DNA of 11,343 nt, taken from NCBI GenBank assembly GCA_937889855.1, contig CALBYK010000254.1, forward strand, positions 1 to 11,343, in the 5' to 3' direction. Source of the DNA: an uncultured Prevotella sp. (GTDB lineage: Bacteria > Bacteroidota > Bacteroidia > Bacteroidales > Bacteroidaceae). Positions within the stretch are counted from its first letter, which is position 1, and every line of letters begins with the position of its first letter. Below, one piece after another: positions 1 through 7,505 of this stretch. Position numbers and translations under genes: made by a program. The notes beneath the pieces were generated by a model. The model had not been told where the DNA came from and made no database searches. It saw nothing but the letters and a program-made list of their open reading frames with translations.

Positions 1-1
1 C

Positions 2-703
2 AACGAGGTGTCAAACGTAAGTCTGTTTCCCGTGACTGACGACAGTGGAGCAATAGTGCCAAGCGTCAGCGCGTCCGCCACGCACGGCACTTACACCGTC
101 AGTCTTGGCGACACTTGTGTATTGAAAGCCCAGTCCAAGGAGGCACGTATTGTCGAGTTCTACGTCAACGAGTCGCAGGCCGACGTGCCAAAGTATTTTG
201 TGATAAGTCTTGACACCGACCAGCCTACCGTCAGCCGCCGTGTCGCGTTCCTGCAGTGGAACACCATATCGCGTGGCGACCTGCTTGTAATTCCTATACG
301 CCTCAACGACTATAGCGTGCGCTTCGACGTGGAGCAGTTCACAGCCATCGGCGTGTTGCCCGATGTGCAGAGCGATGACAGCCAGCTCACTGTGCGTTTC
401 CATAGTTATGGCGAGTTCCACATACGCCCGCATGTCATACGCGTTAGCGACGGCAAGGAGCTAACGCCAGGCACCGACAGCAAGGACGGATGGCTGTTCG
501 CTTCTTGGTCAACACTCGATATGTCGCCGTCCGGTGGCGACGGCACGTGCATATACGACAAAGTGCCGGTGCCTGTTGGTGCCAGCCAAACCTTTGAGGG
601 CATCATGGGCAACCGCCCTGGATATGCCATACACCAGATGCTCTTCCGCGTCAATGGCTTGGGGTATGACATACCGTACAAGATTCAGATAATTAAGGAA
701 TAG
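2..703 (+). CDS. C-terminal part of an unrecognised, probably exported beta-rich protein (5' truncated)
   Basis: The reading frame is open from the left edge (codons AAC GAG GTG from base 2) to a TAG stop at 701-703, giving about 233 visible residues. The GTG at 8 is unlikely to be the real start because nothing marks it as one and the frame runs on into the window edge. I do not recognise a family. The sequence has alternating hydrophobic and polar stretches typical of beta-sandwich surface proteins, few cysteines, no membrane segment, and stretches such as FHSYGEFHIRPHVIRV and MLFRVNGLGYDIPYKIQI that look like beta strands. The C-terminus (IQIIKE) lacks the RGVYVVRV-like pattern of a type A T9SS sorting domain, so if exported it must leave by another signal, for example a lipoprotein or signal peptide outside the window. 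Its stop is 7 bases before the next gene, so the two are probably co-transcribed and their products may act together at the cell surface; that is inference. Confidence 0.75.
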   Translation, partial: NEVSNVSLFPVTDDSGAIVPSVSASATHGTYTVSLGDTCVLKAQSKEARIVEFYVNESQADVPKYFVISLDTDQPTVSRRVAFLQWNTISRGDLLVIPIRLNDYSVRFDVEQFTAIGVLPDVQSDDSQLTVRFHSYGEFHIRPHVIRVSDGKELTPGTDSKDGWLFASWSTLDMSPSGGDGTCIYDKVPVPVGASQTFEGIMGNRPGYAIHQMLFRVNGLGYDIPYKIQIIKE

Positions 704-705
704 GA
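702..705 (+). promoter_or_regulatory. AGGA ribosome-binding site overlapping the upstream stop codon
   Basis: AGGA lies 5 bases before the ATG at 711 and overlaps the TAG stop (701-703) of the preceding gene. It supports the ATG at 711 as the start. It also suggests that ribosomes finishing the upstream gene may feed translation of the large secreted protein (translational coupling). The motif is short, so the call is moderate. Confidence 0.45.
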
Positions 706-710
706 CAATC

Positions 711-3700
711 ATGTGCAAGCGATATCTTTTAACGGCATTTATTGCTCTTGTGGCGTCATTTGCCAACGCGCAGATGTTCAGCCACTACCTTGGCGTAGCC
801 AACACTACGTTCAACAACAGGGGAATGCAGCGTGTGGCAGAGGTTCACTACTATTATTATGTGCCTACGGACGGCAGCAAGTTTGAGCTTTACCTCCCGA
901 TCTTGAACTACGACAAGGGAGGCAACGACACCGAGCCATGCAACTACTTCAGATGGTACGACTATGCCACCGATGCCAAGTCGGCTCATCTCTCGGCTTA
1001 TGGCAACTGCCTGAAAGAACTTAACGACTCCACTGGCACGCCGCGCGGACTCTTTGCATGGAACCTATATGCCAACGGCAAGAAGGTGCCGAGCCATACC
1101 ACAATCGGCGTGATGTACACACCGCCTGCCGATGCCGCCGACGAGAACTGGAAGGGCGACGTGATTGCGTGTGACGTGAGTCGCTACAATGACTTTGGCG
1201 GAAAGGGCGGCACGCTGTATGCCGAGCCGACGCTGTCCGTGCGCTACATCTTCCATATATATTCTGCCAAGCGACAGGCACGACAGATAATGGAAGCGTC
1301 GTCGGCAGACATTCATGGACGATACTCCGACCTTACCCTCGAGGACAACCACCGCATAGTGTTCGGAGTGAAGGATGCCAACTCGCAAATGACTCTGCGC
1401 ACCAACAATCCGCAAAAACGCTACTATTTCTATCCGCTCCGAAACACGGCAAAGCATATCTATGCCGACAGTGACGACAAACTCATCAAGTCGTCCGACT
1501 TCAACACGTCCGTTATCTGCCAGGATGCTGGATTCCAGTGGCGCGTCTACGACCAGACGAAAACAAAATACACCATTCTCGGGACAAGAGGCGGACCGCA
1601 GATGTGGAGCGGCACTTCCATAAACACGCTGAGGAACAACCGCAACGGATGGAAAACACTTGACGGCAAAAGCACTTCCGTACCCGACATAACATTCGGA
1701 AGTATTGTGTATTTCGTCGTTTATGCCGTCAACGGCAATAACATGGCGCCTATTGCCAACTTCGAGGTGCAATATCAGAACACCTATCCCAAGACACGCG
1801 AGGAGGTAATAGCCGACGGCGACAATGAGCGTATGGTCACTTACCTCGAATCGCACTATCAGCAGGCAATGAAACCTATCTCGTTTGACGATGATAACAC
1901 CGAGATGGACCTATCGGCCCCAACCAACCGCGATGACAACATGAGCCGGTTGCCGTCAAAATGGGACCGCCGAACTTACGGCTTCACTTATCGTGAGCTG
2001 CAGAAGTTCACGCATTTGAGCACTACTAAGAAGAAATGGTGGCAGCCTTACACTCCGGTACACGGTGAGTATGGACTGTACAAGAGTGCCAATGTGAAAG
2101 GCATCAGCGACTACGCGAGCGGCTACACATGGTGGTGTTCCAACACTGTCTACGACCGTACCTACGAACTTTCGGGCGGAAAGTACTATGGACATTTCCT
2201 GTATATTGACGCCTCTGACGAGAGCCGGCAAATCGCTGCAGCCGACTTCAAGGCTAATCTTTGCTCAGGCTCGCGCCTTATCTTCACGGGAGCCATTGCC
2301 GACTTCACATCGAGTGACGGCACGCAACCGCAGGTGATGTTTCGCCTGTACGGAGTGATACGCGACGACAACGACAACATAACCGACCAGCGGCTTATCG
2401 TGTCATTCTCGTCGGGCGACTTCAAGACCAACATCAAGCAGCGGCAGCTTGGCAAATGGTTCCAGGTGTACAGCAAACTCATATTGCCGAAAAACTCCGG
2501 GGCAGAAAACTACTCCGACTTCCGCATCGTAATGGACAACATGTGCCAAAGCACAGCCGGAGCCGACTATCTCATCGACGACCTCCGTCTGTATATCAGT
2601 CCGGCGAAGGTGGACGTGGTGCAGAACAAGGCGGTGTGTCCTGATGATGCAACGTCGGCTTCTGTGCCAAAGGACATCACTCTGAGGATAAGCGCGCACT
2701 ACGACAACGTGCAGGCGTTCACAGGCGAGGACAAGGAATCCAAACTGTTCTACCGCATATGCGACCTCTCTGGAAATGCCGTGAAGAACATCGACTACGA
2801 TGGAGATGGCAATGTCGACGAGTATGGCACAGCCGAGGTGCCCGCACGATATGATGCCTCGAAGACTCTGCCCGTATATGCTGCCGGTGGCAGGGACGAC
2901 GTGAAGATGTTCGATACTGACAGCGAGCACCACACCATACTGCTGATTGCCGACCGACACTTTGACCTGCCGATAGGAACCAAATACTATGTGTCAGTGG
3001 CTTATCCTGATGAGGATAAGCCCGACGAGCCTGGCACCTGGGGCAAGCCTACAAATGTATGCTCCACGTACAGCGAGAATTTCGAGATTGTCAAGCAGGA
3101 TGTTGTCATTACCGATGCCAACGGCAATGTGGTGACTACCATACGTGTGTCGTGCGACGCCGACCGCACTCCAGATATCAGTATTAGCGGACGGCTTGAG
3201 ACAGCCGATATCTCTTCGGGCGGAAGCATAACGCTCAATAGTGTGAAGTTCGACTGGTTTCTGAGCAAGCCCAATAAGCCAAACGACTTCACAAGCATCG
3301 CCTCGCTGCAGGAGACGCTGCGCAGATACCGCGACGCTTTTCCTGATGCCACAACGCTTGACACGCAGTTCAAAAATACTGATGCCGACGGTTATGCCTT
3401 GCTCAAGAAATACGTCGACGAGGGAAGGCTCGTCATTGCCGCAAGCAACGACCTTGGCAACCACAAGTTCGGCAAGGACATGATGGGCACGTATTCCATT
3501 GCCGCCATTCCTATCGCTACCACAGTGAAGGAGGGCAAGACAACATACGACATATGTCCCGACCCTATGTACTTCTCTCTGCGCGTGGTAGAGGACGGAC
3601 CGCGGCTCACGCTTGGCTTCAAGGATGTCACTTATCCTAACGACGAGCGCACGGTGCGCATCGGATTGCCGCAGGTTAAAGCCATGATTGCCAAGGACAA

Positions 3701-6017
3701 GGAGCTTGTTCTGCCGGTAATGTCGCTTGAGAGTACAAAGCAGATTAAGTTTGAAAACAACTCTGAAGTGTTCATATCCGACACCAACGACCCTACATTC
3801 GACAACACCAAGCAGATTGTGGGAAGGGTGAAGGATGAAAGGCTTGGCACTGGCAGTTCGCAACTGGCGCTGGTGTTCGAAAAGAGTGCGCTGACAACCT
3901 TGCACGAGGGCTACTGGTATGAGCTGAACTTCTCATTCGTGCAGGACCGTATAGGTAACGAAACGGTTGTGTCGTGCCCTGGCGAGAGTTTCATCATGTT
4001 CAAGGTGGTGCCCGAATATGCCACATGGAACTCTACCCCTGAAAACTCGCTCAACGCCAACTGGAACAATGACCTCAACTGGCTACGCTCCACTGCCGCC
4101 CAACTCTACCGGCACGACTACATCGACTACGGCTATGCCACATACGATGGCAATGAGTCCGACACGCGTCTGTCGCGGCAACAGGCTTATGTCCCGATGA
4201 AGTTCACCAAGGTCACCATTGCCGACCAAACAGGTAAGGTGTATCCCGACCTCGGCAACATTGTCTATCGCGCGTCAAACCTGATTGCCACGAAACTCAC
4301 CAACGCCAAGGGCGAGGCGGCTACGGCAAACATAGAGTATGATATGGCGGTGAAATGGACCGAGACGACAGCCGACCATTCCGACACGGGCGATGGCGTG
4401 TTCTCGTGCGAGAAGTTCCAGGGCAACGTGTGCGACGCTATTTACTTCAAGCCACACACCGAGTTGCTCGACCCTTGCTACCTCGTATACAACCGTGCCT
4501 ATGTGGAGAAGGAGCTGAAGGCTGGTAGTTGGTACTTAGCCTCGTCACCCTTGCGCGACACTTATGCAGGTGATATGTACGTGCCCGCTGCCGACGGGCG
4601 ACAGACAACTGAGGCTTTCTGCCCTATAATATTCGAAAACAATGTATATAGCCGCACCAAACGACCCGTTTATCAGCGCCAATGGGACCAGCAAGGCGAG
4701 GAGTCTGTTGACGGAATCACATTCTACAGGGCGTACGACTTTGATGGTGTGGAACAGCGCATCGACACTATATCCGCCCAGTCGCTCAATGTGGAGTCGC
4801 TCTACTGGAGCCACGTATATAATAATGTGGACGAGAGTTATTCCGATGGACGCGCATTTTCGATAAAGGCTGGTGACGAATACACCGTTGACGGTGACGA
4901 GACATGGCTCATGCGTCTGCCTAAGGCCGACACCAAGTACAGCTATTTTAGCTATGACGGGACGGAGACCGCGGCGACAAAGAGTGTAGACCGCTCCGAA
5001 AACTATCGGTTGCTTGTGAATCCAAGTCCTACGGAGACATCATACAGTCCGCTTACCGAATCGCTTGAATACAACACACATGGTTCCAATCGCTATCACG
5101 TCCTTGGCAATCCATATCCGTCTACGCTCAGTATGCGCCAGTTTCTGAAAGGCAACCCGTCGCTTGAGAATAAGGTTTGGACATTGGAGGCAGGACGACT
5201 TGAGGCTTATGTGCTGTCTGGCGATGCTGATGACAATTCTGACGACCATCAGAGCGATGTGCTCATCGAACCTATGCAGGCTTTTTTTGTGAAGACAAAG
5301 GATGGAGCCGAAGCCACAGAAGCCTATTTCACGACAGCTATGACTGTTGACCGTTGGATTAGTGGAGGAACAAGTTCACAATCCGCAGCAGGACAGATAA
5401 CGCTTACGGCCTCGGCTGATGGCCGCTCGTCATGTGCAAAGGTTGTTGTAGACAAGGATGCCGACATCGACAACAACAGCAACGCTGAATTGCTGTCTGT
5501 TGCCGATTTGGAGAATGTGCCGCAAATATATACTGTGACTTCTGGCAAGGCAATGGCTGTCAACACAACTTCTGGCATTGACTGGTTACCGATAGGTATT
5601 TTGGCACAGACTGACGTTGAGGCTGACGTGACGTTCGGCATAATGGGACATGGTGCCGGCAGCTACTGGCTTTTCGACAGCGACAACCGCTCGTTCACTC
5701 CTGTTGCCGACGGCACGATGCTTAAGATGCGTGCAAATGTCCATGGACGCTATTATCTGACGACTGTTTCAAGTCTGCATCGAGAGACAAATGAAGGAAT
5801 GGCATGTTTCTCTGTTGGAGGAAATACGATAGTGATAAGCTTGCCGTCGGTCAAAATAAGGGATGTGTATGTTTATGACCTCGGCGGTGAGTGTGTTAAG
5901 TCATTGCATGATGTAGGACAGGCAAGCTGCAGCATACAGGCAAGCAGAGGTGTGTATGTTGTGAGAGTGACCGTAGAAAACGGCAAGACATATGTTAAAA
6001 AACTCGCTGTCAATTAA
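711..6017 (+). CDS. Large T9SS type A sorting-domain surface/secreted protein, 1768 aa, function unknown
   Basis: Residues 1-20 form a classic signal peptide: a KR-positive start, a hydrophobic core, and probable cleavage after ANA before Q21. The last ~75 residues look like a T9SS type A C-terminal domain: VYVYDLGGECV (1719-1729), RGVYVVRV (1746-1753) and a basic end KKLAVN. The protein should therefore cross the outer membrane through the type IX system and be anchored to the surface or released. Between the ends, ~20-450 is not recognised. Residues ~465-635 resemble a jelly-roll carbohydrate-binding-type domain (GHFLYIDASDES, then ADYLIDDLRLYISPAK at 618-633). Residues 695-704 (DYDGDGNVDE) resemble a calcium loop. 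Residues ~1100-1125 hold WNST...NANWNNDLNW, and ~1270-1530 hold the LGNPYPSTL motif (1465-1473) followed by EPMQAFFVK (1520-1528), a pattern I associate with large Bacteroidetes exoproteins. No catalytic domain is apparent. A structural, adhesive or glycan-binding role is inference. It ends before a hairpin terminator and converges on the fucose operon. Confidence 0.88.
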   Translation: MCKRYLLTAFIALVASFANAQMFSHYLGVANTTFNNRGMQRVAEVHYYYYVPTDGSKFELYLPILNYDKGGNDTEPCNYFRWYDYATDAKSAHLSAYGNCLKELNDSTGTPRGLFAWNLYANGKKVPSHTTIGVMYTPPADAADENWKGDVIACDVSRYNDFGGKGGTLYAEPTLSVRYIFHIYSAKRQARQIMEASSADIHGRYSDLTLEDNHRIVFGVKDANSQMTLRTNNPQKRYYFYPLRNTAKHIYADSDDKLIKSSDFNTSVICQDAGFQWRVYDQTKTKYTILGTRGGPQMWSGTSINTLRNNRNGWKTLDGKSTSVPDITFGSIVYFVVYAVNGNNMAPIANFEVQYQNTYPKTREEVIADGDNERMVTYLESHYQQAMKPISFDDDNTEMDLSAPTNRDDNMSRLPSKWDRRTYGFTYRELQKFTHLSTTKKKWWQPYTPVHGEYGLYKSANVKGISDYASGYTWWCSNTVYDRTYELSGGKYYGHFLYIDASDESRQIAAADFKANLCSGSRLIFTGAIADFTSSDGTQPQVMFRLYGVIRDDNDNITDQRLIVSFSSGDFKTNIKQRQLGKWFQVYSKLILPKNSGAENYSDFRIVMDNMCQSTAGADYLIDDLRLYISPAKVDVVQNKAVCPDDATSASVPKDITLRISAHYDNVQAFTGEDKESKLFYRICDLSGNAVKNIDYDGDGNVDEYGTAEVPARYDASKTLPVYAAGGRDDVKMFDTDSEHHTILLIADRHFDLPIGTKYYVSVAYPDEDKPDEPGTWGKPTNVCSTYSENFEIVKQDVVITDANGNVVTTIRVSCDADRTPDISISGRLETADISSGGSITLNSVKFDWFLSKPNKPNDFTSIASLQETLRRYRDAFPDATTLDTQFKNTDADGYALLKKYVDEGRLVIAASNDLGNHKFGKDMMGTYSIAAIPIATTVKEGKTTYDICPDPMYFSLRVVEDGPRLTLGFKDVTYPNDERTVRIGLPQVKAMIAKDKELVLPVMSLESTKQIKFENNSEVFISDTNDPTFDNTKQIVGRVKDERLGTGSSQLALVFEKSALTTLHEGYWYELNFSFVQDRIGNETVVSCPGESFIMFKVVPEYATWNSTPENSLNANWNNDLNWLRSTAAQLYRHDYIDYGYATYDGNESDTRLSRQQAYVPMKFTKVTIADQTGKVYPDLGNIVYRASNLIATKLTNAKGEAATANIEYDMAVKWTETTADHSDTGDGVFSCEKFQGNVCDAIYFKPHTELLDPCYLVYNRAYVEKELKAGSWYLASSPLRDTYAGDMYVPAADGRQTTEAFCPIIFENNVYSRTKRPVYQRQWDQQGEESVDGITFYRAYDFDGVEQRIDTISAQSLNVESLYWSHVYNNVDESYSDGRAFSIKAGDEYTVDGDETWLMRLPKADTKYSYFSYDGTETAATKSVDRSENYRLLVNPSPTETSYSPLTESLEYNTHGSNRYHVLGNPYPSTLSMRQFLKGNPSLENKVWTLEAGRLEAYVLSGDADDNSDDHQSDVLIEPMQAFFVKTKDGAEATEAYFTTAMTVDRWISGGTSSQSAAGQITLTASADGRSSCAKVVVDKDADIDNNSNAELLSVADLENVPQIYTVTSGKAMAVNTTSGIDWLPIGILAQTDVEADVTFGIMGHGAGSYWLFDSDNRSFTPVADGTMLKMRANVHGRYYLTTVSSLHRETNEGMACFSVGGNTIVISLPSVKIRDVYVYDLGGECVKSLHDVGQASCSIQASRGVYVVRVTVENGKTYVKKLAVN
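2999..3022. repeat. Perfect 10-bp inverted repeat with GATG loop inside the large coding region
   Basis: GGCTTATCCT (2999-3008) is followed by the loop GATG and then the exact reverse complement AGGATAAGCC (3013-3022). In the reading frame it encodes part of VAYPDEDKPD in a linker-like acidic stretch (residues ~763-773). The match is seen directly. Whether it has a role in RNA structure or is chance is unknown. It has no T tract after it, so it does not look like a terminator. Confidence 0.5.
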
Positions 6018-6052
6018 CGCTTGCTTGATACTGTTGTCAGTTAGTACATATT

Positions 6053-6113
6053 ATGGCGCAAATAGTAGGAGATGAATTTTTATTAGAATCGTCACTCCTG
6101 CCATTTGCGCCAT
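6053..6113. terminator. Long hairpin between convergent genes, probable (bi)directional terminator
   Basis: ATGGCGCAAAT (6053-6063) pairs perfectly with ATTTGCGCCAT (6103-6113). After a short interruption (6064-6066 against 6100-6102, one G-C and one G-U pair possible), AGGAG (6067-6071) pairs with CTCCT (6095-6099). The loop is 23 bases and T/A-rich. The hairpin starts 36 bases after the stop of the large plus-strand gene and is followed by TTCTTATTTC, a moderately T-rich tail, so it best serves the plus strand. The fucP stop is 27 bases away on the other side. Read that way the hairpin also forms but is followed by AATATGTAC, without a T tract. The rest of the 122-base gap (6018-6139) shows nothing else convincing. 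Confidence 0.65.
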
Positions 6114-6139
6114 TTCTTATTTCGTAAAAGGGTAGGCTT

Positions 6140-7465
6140 TTATCCTTTCAGCCGTCCCACACTCCGTAGATACGTGCGTCGTCCATAGACGGCAATCACT
6201 ACAAAGCAGATGAGAGGCATTACGAACGACACGTTGACGGCGGGCATACCCAACAACTCACCGCAGTCGATAATAGAGGCCTGGAGCGGAGGCAACACGC
6301 TCCCTCCGAGAATAGCCATTATGAGTCCGGCTGCTCCAAACTTGGCATCGTCACCCAGTCCGGTGAGAGCTATGCCGTATATCGTTGGGAACATGAGCGA
6401 CATGCACGCGCTTACGCCAACGAGACAATAGAGTCCATAGATGTTCTGTAGCATTATCACGCCACCGGTGAGCAGTCCACCGGCAATGGCGAGTATCATC
6501 AGTAGTTGTCCTGTGTTGAGGTAGCGCAGGAGGAACGTGCAGACGAATCTTGATATACAGAATATGCACATGGCAATGATGTTGTAACGTTGTGAAAGCA
6601 CCTCTGCCGCCTGTTCGGTCATTCCCTCTGCCATGAGCACACGCGTGCCATACTGTATGATGAATGTCCAGCACATTATCTGCGCCCCGACATAGAAGAA
6701 TTGTGCCACCACTCCCTCGCGGAAGTGCGGCAAGTGGAAAATGCGGCGCAGTGTTGGCATGAAGTTTATGTCATGATTGCTGTCACCGTTTTTGGGCATC
6801 TTCATGAACAGGATGACAAGGAACATGGCAAGAATCACGAGTCCGATGGCAAGATAAGGATTGATGAGCACACCAAGGTCGTAATCCTTCACAGCCTCAA
6901 ACTCTTCGGGTGACAACTGTGATCGTGCCGACGTGTCGAGCGGACTGAGCTTGGCCTGTATGAAGTTCATCGCCACAAACATGCCGAGCAGCGAGCCAAG
7001 CGGGTTGAATGATTGGGCAAGGTTGAGCAGGCGTGTGGCCGAAGTCTCTGTGCCCATTGATAGGATGTAAGGGTTGCACGATGTCTCGAGGAACGACAGT
7101 CCGCAAGTGAGGATAAAGTAGGCAATGAGGAACGGATAGTAGTCGCCCGTCATCTTGGCAGGGTAGAACATGAACGCACCGAAGGCGTAGAGCCCCAGTC
7201 CTACGAGCACGCCAGCTTTGTAGCTGAATCGCCTTATGAACATTGCTGCGGGGAAAGCCATGGCGAAATATCCGCCATAGAACGCCACCTGCACAAGTGC
7301 GCCGTCTGTAGCCGACATGCGGAATATCTTTGAGAAAGCCTTTACCATAGGGTTGGTTATGTCGTTGGCAAATCCCCACAGCGCGAAACACGATGTGATG
7401 AGGATGAACGGCACGATATACCTCACACCGTCATTCTTGAATATAGGTTCTTTTTTTTCTGTCAT
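6140..7465 (-). CDS. fucP: L-fucose:H+ symporter (MFS, FucP family)
   Basis: This 441-residue inner-membrane transporter has the length and the twelve-helix hydrophobic pattern of the FucP family in the major facilitator superfamily. It should bring L-fucose into the cytoplasm coupled to protons. The N-terminal half aligns by eye without gaps to E. coli FucP: LWGFANDITN (29-38), AFYGGYF (61-67), SYKAG (81-85), FLETSCNP (125-132) and NLAQSFN (148-154). E127 matches E. coli Glu135, needed for transport. The position of E. coli Asp46 is N38 here, with an aspartate three residues earlier (D35). The start ATG at 7465 fits the family N-terminus; no Shine-Dalgarno is visible. Codons 3-5 contain a run of eight A. 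It follows the kinase gene after 40 bases and is the last gene of the operon. Related MFS sugar symporters for other sugars cannot be excluded from sequence alone, but the neighbours make fucose the likely substrate. Confidence 0.92.
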   Translation of the reverse strand: MTEKKEPIFKNDGVRYIVPFILITSCFALWGFANDITNPMVKAFSKIFRMSATDGALVQVAFYGGYFAMAFPAAMFIRRFSYKAGVLVGLGLYAFGAFMFYPAKMTGDYYPFLIAYFILTCGLSFLETSCNPYILSMGTETSATRLLNLAQSFNPLGSLLGMFVAMNFIQAKLSPLDTSARSQLSPEEFEAVKDYDLGVLINPYLAIGLVILAMFLVILFMKMPKNGDSNHDINFMPTLRRIFHLPHFREGVVAQFFYVGAQIMCWTFIIQYGTRVLMAEGMTEQAAEVLSQRYNIIAMCIFCISRFVCTFLLRYLNTGQLLMILAIAGGLLTGGVIMLQNIYGLYCLVGVSACMSLMFPTIYGIALTGLGDDAKFGAAGLIMAILGGSVLPPLQASIIDCGELLGMPAVNVSFVMPLICFVVIAVYGRRTYLRSVGRLKG

Positions 7466-7505
7466 TGGGTTAGATTTATTTTCATTGTTTAGGCGTTTCT
7501 TCGTC

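Noticed and set aside
2994..3905. A 303-codon open frame on the minus strand inside the giant gene (and a 263-codon one at 1065-1856)
   Set aside because: Both are antisense to a continuous gene with signal peptide and sorting domain; their translations look like shadow sequence and have no credible start context.
5282..5288. Run of seven T in the giant gene as a possible frameshift site
   Set aside because: The frame continues without a break through the conserved AFFVK segment, and no useful alternative frame follows.
6120..6146. Short AAAGG/CCTTT pairing just after the fucP stop as a second terminator
   Set aside because: The stem is only about five base pairs and AT-rich; the larger hairpin beyond it is a better candidate.
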